The notes: generated by a model from the sequence alone, not told the origin. DNA of 64,000 nt from Parasphaerochaeta coccoides DSM 17374 (GCF_000208385.1 NC_015436.1:1116001-1180000); one strand, 5' to 3'. Counted from the stretch's first letter, positions 25,762 to 34,001 are shown. Program-made: numbers and translations.

Positions 25762-26832
25762 TTACTTTATCTGTTCGTTTACCTTGGCACGGTTATCTAT
25801 CGTGGAGCGAATCGCCGACAAGACACGGGCGGCCTGGGGATTTCCACTGCTGGAATAAACGTGGTTCATCAGGTCAAGGGCTGCCTCAAGATCTCCGCGG
25901 GCATAGGCCAAGATAGCCGCATTATATCCTGATGGAATATGACCTTGCGTGTCCCACTGAGTCTTGAATATATCATACGCTACGTTCCTGTTTCCCTTGG
26001 AGACCATATCATACGCGGGGGCAGCCTGCGGGTTCTTTGGTTTATTGGGCATCAGGCTTTCAGAGCGTGAATATAAATGGGGAACAAGCTGTTGGACAAG
26101 TTCTTTCTGGAAACTGTCAACAACTTTTTGGAAAAGAGGCGTCACCGATGGCGCAACAGGAACATTCGTAGAAATCTCTACTTCCTGCGTCACCTTGTCT
26201 ATTATCTGCTTGGTAGCAAGGATATGCCCGTCGTTAATGTCGGTCAGCGTGTAGGTCAGATTCAAAGTGGCAATCTGGGTGATGATATAATCATGGCGGA
26301 TAAGGACGGGCACCTGCATTGGGACCCCTCCTTCCAATATTTCCTTATATTCATAAATAGGCTTGCTGGTCAGAGTCTCGGAAACATCCATGTAGTCAAT
26401 CGAACTGGTCAATAATGCTTCGACCCCATTTTTCTTCAAGGCTTCGGCGTTTCCCCATCCGACTTGCGTGAGATTGAGTACGGCATCTGTTACTTCCGGT
26501 CTGATGATTGTATAGACTCCGCCAGATGAAAGGGAACGGAGGATTTCCCGCGTAGCATAAGATGCGACATCTTCCTTCACGTTGGCTTCCACGCCGCTGA
26601 CGACGTTACCACCGCCCCATGTCCAATCTCCGGGGATGCTCACCCACCGTGGCGTGTTAATCGAACGATCATAGGGTTTCGTTGAAGCGACCGCTATGAC
26701 ACTTCGCCCACCCATATCGACCAGAGCGGGAACATATTCAGTGATGCTGACTACCGTGGAACAGGCCACAGCGGTCAGGAGTACGACGAAAACCAATAAT
26801 CCGACTTTCCAGAGCATGTGACGGTTATTCAT
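25762..26832 (-). CDS. CsgG-like lipoprotein with TPR-like C-terminus
   Basis: An exported lipoprotein of 356 aa: a signal segment, the lipobox TAVAC (Cys24), and then a region recalling the CsgG/LpoB/DUF6340 type (VDMGGRSVIAVA at ~40-51; a conserved YIITQIATLNLTYTL beta segment ~190). The last 90 residues (RNVAYDIFKTQW, ILAYARGDLEAALDLMNHV) look like one or two TPR helix pairs. The start at ATG 26832 has GGAGGGAGG just upstream. It probably sits in the outer membrane or periplasm and may assist envelope assembly or secretion; the function is inferred from fold likeness only. It lies divergent from the acidic protein gene. Confidence 0.6.
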   Translation of the reverse strand: MNNRHMLWKVGLLVFVVLLTAVACSTVVSITEYVPALVDMGGRSVIAVASTKPYDRSINTPRWVSIPGDWTWGGGNVVSGVEANVKEDVASYATREILRSLSSGGVYTIIRPEVTDAVLNLTQVGWGNAEALKKNGVEALLTSSIDYMDVSETLTSKPIYEYKEILEGGVPMQVPVLIRHDYIITQIATLNLTYTLTDINDGHILATKQIIDKVTQEVEISTNVPVAPSVTPLFQKVVDSFQKELVQQLVPHLYSRSESLMPNKPKNPQAAPAYDMVSKGNRNVAYDIFKTQWDTQGHIPSGYNAAILAYARGDLEAALDLMNHVYSSSGNPQAARVLSAIRSTIDNRAKVNEQIK

Positions 26833-26940
26833 AGGAGCCTCCCTCCATTGTTCCTGGCATAGTGTACTCTATCTCCCGGTATATCCCCCGGTCAAACTTG
26901 CCAAGACTATAATATCAGCATGACATCTACGTTGTCTAGA

Positions 26941-26969
26941 TTGACATTGGCGTTCGCTTGGAATACTGT
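26941..26969 (+). promoter_or_regulatory. Consensus-like promoter before the acidic protein gene
   Basis: TTGACA (26941-26946), a 17-base spacer and TACTGT (26964-26969). This is the best sigma-70-type match in the region and points to the gene starting at 27071 or 27059. Confidence 0.55.
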
Positions 26970-27070
26970 AAGTTCATATGACCTGTCTGTCCGGGCATGG
27001 AATATACCTTATTATATGGAAGCGCGCGGGAGGTCGGCACAGGCGCGGGTCATCACCGATGGGGGAAAGT

Positions 27071-27358
27071 ATGGAAGACTGGCACGACGATGATGATCTT
27101 GCGGAAGAAGAAAACCGCTACTTCGGAGATATGGATGAAGAAGATGAAGATGAGGAACTCTTCGATGATTTCGCTGATGATATCAGTGATGACATTGGTG
27201 ACGATGAGATTATCAACGATGAGGACGATGATTCACTGATTGATGACAACTTCATTTTTGATGACGAGGACGAGACCGAGGAAGAAGATTTTGATGATGA
27301 CGACGATGACGACGGCTTCGATGATTTCCTTGACGTTGATGATGACGAGGAGATATAA
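27071..27358 (+). CDS. Extremely acidic Asp/Glu-rich small protein
   Basis: A 95-aa protein in which about 58 residues are Asp or Glu, in runs such as EEDEDEE and DDDDDDD broken by Phe, Ile and Leu. There is no Lys or Cys. ATG 27071 is preferred because GGGGGAAAG lies just before it; an in-frame ATG at 27059 overlaps that site. A consensus promoter lies about 100 bases upstream and a terminator about 40 bases downstream, so it is a free-standing gene. Similar acidic tails occur on RNA polymerase delta, DNA-mimic proteins and calcium-binding proteins. No family is assigned. The Asp-rich repeats do not match an EF-hand or RTX spacing. Confidence 0.65.
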   Translation: MEDWHDDDDLAEEENRYFGDMDEEDEDEELFDDFADDISDDIGDDEIINDEDDDSLIDDNFIFDDEDETEEEDFDDDDDDDGFDDFLDVDDDEEI

Positions 27359-27397
27359 GTCGTTCACATCTGATGATAGATGATTCTGATATGTTGT

Positions 27398-27432
27398 GGG
27401 GATGTTGCAAAAGTTGTGGCATCCCTGTTTTT
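27398..27432 (+). terminator. Terminator after the acidic protein gene
   Basis: GGGATG (27399-27404) pairs with CATCCC (27420-27425) and a T6 run follows (27427-27432). The same GGGATG.TGCAAAA.TTG design is found after pta at 49979-50013, just before another copy of the dispersed element. Confidence 0.7.
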
Positions 27433-27437
27433 TATAA

Positions 27438-27570
27438 TTCCCATTACCTTGCACATCACACGTTTAAAACAGTATTGATTAACTATATTTACGTCTTAAA
27501 TCATCAAATAACCCGAAAGTATTATATGGTTTTCTCTGCTTTTCATGCAAAATAATACCTTTGGGTAATA
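27438..27570 (+). repeat. Dispersed intergenic element, copy A
   Basis: One of three related non-coding stretches, with copies B at 50031-50145 and C at 61797-61930. Shared landmarks are ACGTYTRAAA (here 27460) and G[TC]ATTNTATG (here 27519), exactly 59 bases apart in every copy. An AT-rich arm ending in GGGNAAT follows. In this copy CCCGAAAGTATTAT (27512-27525) pairs with ATAATACCTTTGGG (27552-27565), and the loop holds about 10 more bases than in B and C. It ends about 100 bases before the ATG at 27670. Confidence 0.65.
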
Positions 27571-27653
27571 GCTTTCTGCCATCACCACGTTTATACTACT
27601 TTATTAATTACTACCATATGCGTAAGCTGGCATGTCATCATCTTCTTCATGGA

Positions 27654-27735
<82 letters not shown>

Positions 27736-27745
27736 ACTAAGCGTC

Positions 27746-30121
27746 ATGGTCTTCCTGACCATCCTGATGCTTCTTATCACCTTCATTTCATGCGACAACA
27801 AGCTGAATGTTTCACATACCAATGCAGTGCGCTTCTCTACGGAGATAGGACGCAAGGCCACAGCTAATTCCGAATGGCAAGCCGATGATGAAGTCGGCAT
27901 CTACATGGTAGCTCATGATGCCCTGGCAGCCACTGCCGCCTCAGAACGTGCAAACAAACTCTATACGGCTGACACAGCCTTCCAGACCTCTGGCTTCACT
28001 CCTGCTACCACTGCCGATACCTTGAAGTGGGATGACATTTCCAACTCTACCGCTACACACTTCGACTTCATCGCCTATTATCCTTACGTGTCTCCCATCG
28101 CTGATACCACGGCTCTATCCATAAACGTCTATCCCCTTGGTTCCGGGGAACAGGACACCGGAAAGGCTGACTTCCTGTGGGGACGCACCGACAATGTACA
28201 GAACAATACCTCGACGGTGCATCTGAAGCTTGACCATATGCTCTCCCGTCTGATTGTCAACATCTCTCCCAGCACGACCGTTGATGCTACGGCTATCAAT
28301 GATGCCACCGGTGGATTTACTGCTACGGTCACAGGCTTGAACACGCAGACCGCAATCAACCTGAATGACGGAACCTTGGATGCTGCCAGCGTCATTGACG
28401 CTATTGTCATGAAGGACATTTCCGACACCCTTACTCAATCTGAAAGGAATGAGGGCAAGAGGCGGTTCGAGGCAGTGCTGATACCTGTGGGCAACACTGA
28501 TGCTCTGGCTAACGTGAGCCTGGAGTTTACCCTGAGCGGTGGTGCTAAAGCTGGTACATACACATGGAAGCCAAGTACCACAGGTGCTGTAGCTGAGGGG
28601 GACAAGCACCTGATTCACTTTGACAAAGGCAAGCAGCATGTCTACAACATGACGCTGAACACGGATGACAATGAAGTCGCCGTTGCCGCCATCCAGATTG
28701 AGATAAAGGACTGGGACACCGGTGACGGGGTGAACGCGGCTGCAACCAAAGCATACAGCCTCACCTTTGGGGCCAACGAAGCCACGGGAGGCAGTGCTCC
28801 GGGACGGATGTATGCTCATGAGGGAAGCCTGGTCACACTGCCGGCTCCTGGAACATTGGAAAAGGATTTCTATTACTTCTACGGATGGAATACTCTGCCT
28901 AATGGCAACGGAACCCAATATGCCGCTGGTGATACATTCGTGGTTCCTGACCATGATGTGACACTGTATGCACGGTGGCTGGTGAAGGTCAAGGCAGTCT
29001 CCGCCGGAGGTTATCACACGATGATCCTGAAGGAGGACGACACGCTCTGGGGGACAGGACGGATCGACTATGATCAACTGGGTATCGGCATAATGGGTCC
29101 ACCGATAAGCACGCCCATGCGGGTCAAGGTTAGTATGGCCGACTTCATAACTGATGTCGCGGCTGTCTCCGCTGGAGAAAACCATACGATGATCCTGAAG
29201 AAGGACCTCACGCTCTGGGCGGCTGGACGCAACAATAATGGCCAACTGGGTGTCGGTGATAATAATCCCGACTCAATGAAGCCCGTGGTGCAGGTCAAGG
29301 CGAGTCCCGTCAAGAACGACTTCATGACTGATGTCAAGGAAGTCTCCGCCGGAGCCGCCCATACGATGATTTTGAAGGAGGACGACGCGCTCTGGGCGAC
29401 TGGAGCCAACTATTATGGTCAACTGGGTGACGGCACTATAATCGACAAAACCACCATTCCCGTGCAGGTCATGACTAATGTCGCGGCTGTCTCCGCCGGA
29501 CTGAATCACACGATGATTGTGAAGAAAGACGGCACGCTCTGGGCGACTGGACGCAACAATGAAGGTCAACTGGGTGACGGCACTACGACCCTCAGAGGCG
29601 CGCCCGTGCGGGTCAAGGATGATACCGATATTTCCGGGTTCATGACTGATGTCGCGGCGGTCTTCGCCGGATACGAACACACGATGATCCTGAAGACTGA
29701 CGGCACACTCTGGGCGACTGGAGGCAACAGTGCTGGCCAACTGGGTGACGGCACTTTGGGTACAGAGCAAAGCAAAAGCACGCCCGTGCAGGTCAAGGAT
29801 GATACCGATATTTCCGGGTTCATGACTGATGTCGCGGCTGTCTCCGCCGGATGGTTCCATACGATGATCCTTAAGAAGGACGGCACGCTCTGGGCGACTG
29901 GATCCAACAGTTCTGGTCAACTGGGTGACGGCACTACGACCACCAGAACTACTCCCAAACAGGTCATGACTGATGTCGCGGCTGTCTCCGTCGGATATTA
30001 CCATACGATAATCCTGAAGAAGGACGGCACGCTCTGGGCGGCTGGATGGAACGGAGATGGTCAACTGGGTATCGGCACAGCACTCACCACGACAAGCACG
30101 CCCGTGCAGGTAATTTTTTAG
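27746..30121 (+). CDS. Fimbrillin-like/InlB-repeat/RCC1-repeat surface lipoprotein, probably phase variable
   Basis: A 791-aa exported protein as read from ATG 27746. A signal segment ends in TFISC (Cys16). Residues ~20-330 resemble the Bacteroidetes fimbrillin (Mfa-like) domain: WQADDEVGIYM, a FIAYYPY segment, and FEAVLIPVG followed by a calyx-like C-terminal sheet. Residues ~335-411 form an InlB/Listeria-Bacteroides repeat (FYGWNTLPNGNGTQY, ending TLYARW). Residues ~415-791 hold seven RCC1-type repeats, each with xxHTMILKxDxTLWAxG and GQLGxG. ATG 27746 lacks a good ribosome binding site; the better start is ATG 27670, out of frame at (GA)30. A terminal seven-bladed propeller suggests binding to a host or partner molecule. 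A Bacteroidetes origin of the N-terminal domain is inferred. Confidence 0.85.
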   Translation: MVFLTILMLLITFISCDNKLNVSHTNAVRFSTEIGRKATANSEWQADDEVGIYMVAHDALAATAASERANKLYTADTAFQTSGFTPATTADTLKWDDISNSTATHFDFIAYYPYVSPIADTTALSINVYPLGSGEQDTGKADFLWGRTDNVQNNTSTVHLKLDHMLSRLIVNISPSTTVDATAINDATGGFTATVTGLNTQTAINLNDGTLDAASVIDAIVMKDISDTLTQSERNEGKRRFEAVLIPVGNTDALANVSLEFTLSGGAKAGTYTWKPSTTGAVAEGDKHLIHFDKGKQHVYNMTLNTDDNEVAVAAIQIEIKDWDTGDGVNAAATKAYSLTFGANEATGGSAPGRMYAHEGSLVTLPAPGTLEKDFYYFYGWNTLPNGNGTQYAAGDTFVVPDHDVTLYARWLVKVKAVSAGGYHTMILKEDDTLWGTGRIDYDQLGIGIMGPPISTPMRVKVSMADFITDVAAVSAGENHTMILKKDLTLWAAGRNNNGQLGVGDNNPDSMKPVVQVKASPVKNDFMTDVKEVSAGAAHTMILKEDDALWATGANYYGQLGDGTIIDKTTIPVQVMTNVAAVSAGLNHTMIVKKDGTLWATGRNNEGQLGDGTTTLRGAPVRVKDDTDISGFMTDVAAVFAGYEHTMILKTDGTLWATGGNSAGQLGDGTLGTEQSKSTPVQVKDDTDISGFMTDVAAVSAGWFHTMILKKDGTLWATGSNSSGQLGDGTTTTRTTPKQVMTDVAAVSVGYYHTIILKKDGTLWAAGWNGDGQLGIGTALTTTSTPVQVIF
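28984..30118 (+). repeat. Seven tandem RCC1-coding units
   Basis: Seven in-frame units of about 145-180 bases inside the lipoprotein gene. The DNA is highly alike around the HTMILK and TLWATG codons, with CTCTGGGCGACTGGA recurring. The three residues before HT differ in nearly every unit (GGY, GEN, GAA, GLN, GYE, GWF, GYY). Units 5 and 6 share VKDDTDISGFMTDVAAV, a sign of recent duplication or gene conversion. Confidence 0.9.
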
Positions 30122-30130
30122 ATACTCTGA

Positions 30131-30214
30131 AGTGACCTCCACAATGCACAGTGCAACGTGCGGGAGTTATCTCTCTCCCCGTATGCGTTCTGCCACATGC
30201 AAATGGAGGTCACT
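30131..30214 (+). other. Long structured inverted repeat after the lipoprotein gene
   Basis: AGTGACCTCCA (30131-30141) pairs perfectly with TGGAGGTCACT (30204-30214). Inside, TGCA pairs with TGCA and GCGGGAG (~30160) with CTCCCCG (~30175), giving a folded element of 84 bases. No T-run follows directly, so it is not a plain terminator. It could be an RNA 3' end, a mobile-element relic or a small structured RNA. Confidence 0.45.
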
Positions 30215-30344
30215 TTTCACGACAACGGTAATCCATAGGCACAGCGGAAGAGTTTTTCGCCGTAACGGGTACAATACTAGGTATGGTAAAAGGATATACT
30301 CCGTTATCCATCTACATATACATTACTATTTGCCCAGTAGCCAA

Positions 30345-30530
30345 TCAATGAGATTGACCTGCCTGATAGTATTCCTTTGAATCCTGCTTTGTTGCAACAA
30401 AGTCAATTTCCTTTTCATCTATCTTGCCAGTGTTGACCCGATACTCTCGGCGAAACAATTCCAGGTAGACGATATTCTCTATCTGATGACCGACATCAAC
30501 ATTCTCCGATGACAGTAAATGGTTACGCAA
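30345..30530 (-). pseudogene. Fragment of a DUF4143-type AAA ATPase
   Basis: About 60 codons that match the C-terminal part of AAA/DUF4143 ATP-binding proteins: GHQIENIVYLELFRREY, then VNTGKIDEKEIDFVATKQ. The ATPase domain, the DUF4143 start and the normal end are missing, and there is no start signal. It is a remnant of a once larger gene. The flanks 30215-30344 and 30531-30670 show no other gene. Confidence 0.6.
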
Positions 30531-30679
30531 ACCTGAATCAACAATGTAATACTTACCAAGAAATGAAAAAAACTTCTAAATTTTGTTACTTGTTTTCCAT
30601 TCGGAAGGAAGCAGGAAAATGTAATTGCGAACCAATGAAAGTGCAACAACCTCTTTTTTTCCTTTTTTTCAAAAACTAC

Positions 30680-30709
30680 TTGCGGCGCGCCAATGTTCTT
30701 ATGTATAGT
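30680..30709 (+). promoter_or_regulatory. Candidate promoter of the ABC importer operon
   Basis: TTGCGG (30680-30685), an 18-base spacer and TATAGT (30704-30709), ending 47 bases before the first substrate-binding protein gene. Confidence 0.45.
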
Positions 30710-30756
30710 AACAAACTATAGATGATTCTATCAATAGAAACATATGGAGACACACC

Positions 30757-31770
30757 ATGACAATCCGCAGAACAGCTCTCATCATTGTCCTGTCCCTCAT
30801 TTCTTTTTCCCTGGCGGCGACCGGAGCAAAGGAATCTTCCCCGTCGCGGAATATCTCAGTGACGACGATTGGCATTTCTCAGCTCGTATCTCATCCGGCG
30901 CTCGACTCCATTGCCCAAGGCATAGAAGATTACCTTGCGGAAAAAAAGCTTCCTGTCGAGGTAGAACTCCAGAACGCAAGCGGTGAAATATCAACGGCCG
31001 CGGCCATAGCCCGGAAGTTCAAGATGGACGGCAAGGACATTGTAGTGGGCATAGCCACTCCCACAGCGCAAGCACTTGCCAATGCCATCACGACATCTCC
31101 TGTCGTGTTCAGCGCGGTGACTGAGCCAATTTCAGCGGGACTTGTCTCATCCTATGCGCCTGAACCAGGATCAAATGTCACGGGAGTTTCGGACTTGACC
31201 CCCGTCGCCGAGCAGATTGCCCTTTTCATCAGGGTCACAGGAGCAAGGAAGTTGGGCATGGTCTATACCAGCGGAGAGGCAAACGGAGTCGTCCAGATGG
31301 AAATGGCCAAGGAGGCGGCACAGAAAGCCGGAGTTGAATTTATCTCTGCGTCCGTGTCAAATTCCGCTGAAGTGAAGATGGCCACCCAGTCAATCATCGA
31401 ACGGGTCGATGCCCTGTACATTGCCATTGATAATACGGTGGTCAGTGCCATTGCGTCAGTCTCCGATGTAGCGAAAAAAGCGGGCAAGCCTCTCTTTAAC
31501 GCCGACACCACATCCAGCGAAGGAATTGATTTCCTCATGTCATGGGGCTTTGATTACTATAATTTCGGTACGGCTACCGGTCAGGTAATAGAACGCTTGA
31601 TCAACGGTGAGAAACCAAGTGATATCGGAACCGTATTCCTTGATGACCCTACCCTGTTTGAATTGTGGATAAACATGGATGTCGCGCAAGAGCTTGGAGT
31701 AGTATTCCCTGCCGATATCCTGCAAGCGGCGAAAGTCGTTTTCCAGGCTGGAGAGAAGCACATCAAGTAA
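30757..31770 (+). CDS. ABC importer substrate-binding protein, copy 1 (TrpX/COG2984 family)
   Basis: A 337-aa exported binding protein of the PF04392 family. The signal peptide ends near SLAATGAKES, with no lipobox Cys. Core motifs are IGISQLVSHPALD (~36-48), VGIATPTAQALANAI (~100-114), VTEPISAGLV, TGVSDLTPV, MVYTSGEANGVVQ (~168-180), IAIDNTVVSAIASV (~226-239) and NADTTSSEGIDFLMSWGFDYY. The latter two regions match the ligand hinge in its two paralogues. GGAGACACACC precedes the ATG. It is the first of three tandem paralogues feeding one permease and one ATPase. COG2984 ligands in other bacteria include tryptophan and tyrosine; the ligand here is unknown. Confidence 0.85.
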   Translation: MTIRRTALIIVLSLISFSLAATGAKESSPSRNISVTTIGISQLVSHPALDSIAQGIEDYLAEKKLPVEVELQNASGEISTAAAIARKFKMDGKDIVVGIATPTAQALANAITTSPVVFSAVTEPISAGLVSSYAPEPGSNVTGVSDLTPVAEQIALFIRVTGARKLGMVYTSGEANGVVQMEMAKEAAQKAGVEFISASVSNSAEVKMATQSIIERVDALYIAIDNTVVSAIASVSDVAKKAGKPLFNADTTSSEGIDFLMSWGFDYYNFGTATGQVIERLINGEKPSDIGTVFLDDPTLFELWINMDVAQELGVVFPADILQAAKVVFQAGEKHIK

Positions 31771-31782
31771 ATCACGAAAAAA

Positions 31783-31816
31783 TGCATGAATAATGAATTA
31801 TTATTCATAAAAATGC
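31783..31816 (+). promoter_or_regulatory. AT-rich dyad between the first two binding-protein genes
   Basis: TGCAT and GAATAAT (from 31783) pair with ATTATTC and ATGCA (to 31816). It could be an RNA 3'-end hairpin of copy 1 or an operator for the promoter at 31836-31864. Confidence 0.4.
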
Positions 31817-31835
31817 ATATTGACCTCACGACCAA

Positions 31836-31864
31836 TTTACAAGGAAGAAAGGCTGTTGTATAGT
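31836..31864 (+). promoter_or_regulatory. Candidate internal promoter before binding-protein copy 2
   Basis: TTTACA (31836-31841), a 17-base spacer and TATAGT (31859-31864). It lies 55 bases before the ATG of copy 2 and would let copies 2 and 3 be expressed apart from copy 1. Confidence 0.5.
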
Positions 31865-31919
31865 TTTGCTCATTAAAGCATAGAGTACTCACAGCAATGG
31901 ATAAGAGGGGAGAAAAGTT

Positions 31920-32942
31920 ATGAAGAAAACATTGAAAAAGGCCGGGGGCATTCTTCTGCTTGCCGTAGGCGTCTGCGCCTCATTGTGGGCGGGAGGGACT
32001 TCAGAAGCTCCATCCGCAGGAAAGAAAGCCGGAGTGACCAAAATCGGCGTTTCAAAGCTGCTTGCTCACCCTGCGCTCGACGCGGCGGAGCAAGGCATGG
32101 TCGATTATCTAAAACAGACCGGGCTGTCCGTTTCCTTTGATTCCCAGAATGCCAACGGTGAAATTGCCACAGCCTCATCCATTGCTCAGAAATTTAAGAA
32201 TGACCGTGCGGATATTGTCGTAGGCATTGCCACTCCATCAGCGCAAGCACTTGCCAATGTCTTCACTGATATTCCTGTCGTATTCACCGCCGTTACTGAT
32301 CCGGTAGCCGCAGGATTGGTTGCCTCGGCTACGGCAGGCGGAGGGAATGTCACCGGTGTCTCCGACGCGAATCCCATCAAGGAACAACTTGAGCTTTTCA
32401 AGCGTCTTACTGGCGCACGGACGATTGGCATGATTTATTCCAGTGGTGAAGCCAATGCCATTGTTCAGATGGAGGAAGCCCAAATCGCGGCCTCTGAGCT
32501 GGGCATGGCCTTTGTCCCGGTAGCCATTGCTAATTCCGCCGAGGTGAAGCTGGCAGCCCAGTCCATCATTGACAGAATTGATGCCGTGTACATCGCTACG
32601 GACAACACCGTAGTAAGCGCCATTGCCTCCGTCTCTGATGTCTGCATGAAGGCAGGCAAGCCACTGTTCAACGCCGACACCACATCCAGCGATGGCATTG
32701 ACTTCTTCCTCTCATGGGGGTTCAACTATTACAGCCTGGGAGTAGCGACCGGCAAGCTTGTTGAGAGAATTATCAACGGCGAGAATCCCGGCAGCATTCC
32801 TACCGTCTTCTTGAGCGATCCCTCTGAATTTGAACTGTGGGTCAACCTTGATGTCGCGGGGAAACTTGGTCTGACCGTTCCGCAAGACATCCTGGACGCT
32901 GCAAAGGTCATTGTACAAGATGGTCGGAAAATCACCCGGTAG
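31920..32942 (+). CDS. ABC importer substrate-binding protein, copy 2 (TrpX/COG2984 family)
   Basis: A 340-aa paralogue of the preceding protein. The signal peptide ends near SLWAGGTSEA. It shares KIGVSKLLAHPALDAAEQGM, VGIATPSAQALANV, VTDPVAAGLV, GVSDANPIKEQLELF and NADTTSSDGIDFFLSWGFNYY. GGGGAGAAAAG precedes the ATG. It has its own likely promoter and is followed at 25 bases by copy 3. It is closer to copy 3 than to copy 1 in the DAAEQGM and KEQLELF segments, so the array probably grew by two duplications. The retained differences may mean different ligands. Confidence 0.86.
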   Translation: MKKTLKKAGGILLLAVGVCASLWAGGTSEAPSAGKKAGVTKIGVSKLLAHPALDAAEQGMVDYLKQTGLSVSFDSQNANGEIATASSIAQKFKNDRADIVVGIATPSAQALANVFTDIPVVFTAVTDPVAAGLVASATAGGGNVTGVSDANPIKEQLELFKRLTGARTIGMIYSSGEANAIVQMEEAQIAASELGMAFVPVAIANSAEVKLAAQSIIDRIDAVYIATDNTVVSAIASVSDVCMKAGKPLFNADTTSSDGIDFFLSWGFNYYSLGVATGKLVERIINGENPGSIPTVFLSDPSEFELWVNLDVAGKLGLTVPQDILDAAKVIVQDGRKITR

Positions 32943-32967
32943 AGCAAAGGAAAAAGGAGATACGGAA

Positions 32968-33981
32968 ATGACAAAAAAAATACTGATGGCAATTCTTGCT
33001 CTCTTTCTCTCCGCCAGCGTAGTACTGGTCGCGGGAGGCCGGACTGAAATCCGGGATACTGCGCAGGGAGTGACGAAGATAGGCGTAGCGAAACTCCTTT
33101 CCCACCCTGCCCTTGATGCTGCCGAACAGGGCATGACCGACTACTTGGCTGGCCAGGGACTGAATGTTTCCATTGACTATCAGAACGCAAACGGGGATGT
33201 GGCGACTTCAGCTTCAATCGCCCAGAAATTCAAAAGTGAAAACATGGACATCGTGGTAGGTATTGCCACTCCCACCGCACAGGCGTTGGCCAATGTTTTC
33301 ACCACCGTTCCGGTAGTATTTGCAGCAGTCACCGACCCCGTGGCCGCCTCACTCGTCAGCAGCTTGGATGGTGACGCGACTTCCAATGTCACTGGCGTGA
33401 CCGACAGTAACCCTGTCAAGGAACAACTGGAACTGTTCATTGGCCTTACCGGAGCAAAGAATGTAGGTATCATCTATGCCAGTGGGGAAGCGAACAGCGT
33501 AGTACTCCTTGAAGCAGCCCGCCTTGCCGCACAAGAGATTGGCTTTACTTTGGTTCCGGCTTCGGTTTCCAACTCATCGGAAGTCAAGTTGGCCGCCCAG
33601 TCAATCATCGATAGAGTCGATGCCATATACATCCCCACCGACAATACTGTCGCCAGTGCCATGGCCGCGGTAGCGGATGTGACAAGCCGGGCGGGAAAAC
33701 CTTTGATGGGAGCTGATCCTTCCGCTGTTCAAGGATTGGATTTCCTTGTATCATGGGGTTTCAATTACTATAACATCGGAATCGCCACCGGGAAGGTCGT
33801 CGAGAAGATCATCCAGGGGACGCCCGCAGGTTCGATACCAACGGTATTCCTTACGGATCCCGCAGACTTCGAACTCTGGTTCAACCTGGATGTAGCTGCC
33901 AGGCTGGGAATCACGGTTCCCCGGAATCTGCTGGATAACGCTGCGGTAACAGTGCGTGACGGACAGATAATCCGGAAATAA
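32968..33981 (+). CDS. ABC importer substrate-binding protein, copy 3 (TrpX/COG2984 family)
   Basis: A 337-aa exported binding protein, the third of the tandem set. The ATG at 32968 has AAAGGAG upstream; the frame extends back into copy 2 without a signal peptide. The signal ends near VLVAGG. Shared motifs are KIGVAKLLSHPALDAAEQGM, VGIATPTAQALANVF, VTDPVAASLVSS, TDSNPVKEQLELF, IIYASGEANSVV and LDFLVSWGFNYY. It differs from the other two at MGADPSAVQG, where they read NADTTSS.G, which lies in the likely ligand pocket. The importer permease gene follows after a hairpin. Confidence 0.86.
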   Translation: MTKKILMAILALFLSASVVLVAGGRTEIRDTAQGVTKIGVAKLLSHPALDAAEQGMTDYLAGQGLNVSIDYQNANGDVATSASIAQKFKSENMDIVVGIATPTAQALANVFTTVPVVFAAVTDPVAASLVSSLDGDATSNVTGVTDSNPVKEQLELFIGLTGAKNVGIIYASGEANSVVLLEAARLAAQEIGFTLVPASVSNSSEVKLAAQSIIDRVDAIYIPTDNTVASAMAAVADVTSRAGKPLMGADPSAVQGLDFLVSWGFNYYNIGIATGKVVEKIIQGTPAGSIPTVFLTDPADFELWFNLDVAARLGITVPRNLLDNAAVTVRDGQIIRK

Positions 33982-34001
33982 AAGACCAGCGGTTCCAGAT
34001 G

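Noticed and set aside
28984-30118. Regularly spaced repeats considered as a CRISPR array
   Set aside because: Unit length is about 145-180 bases, the repeats are coding and in frame, and no cas gene is present.
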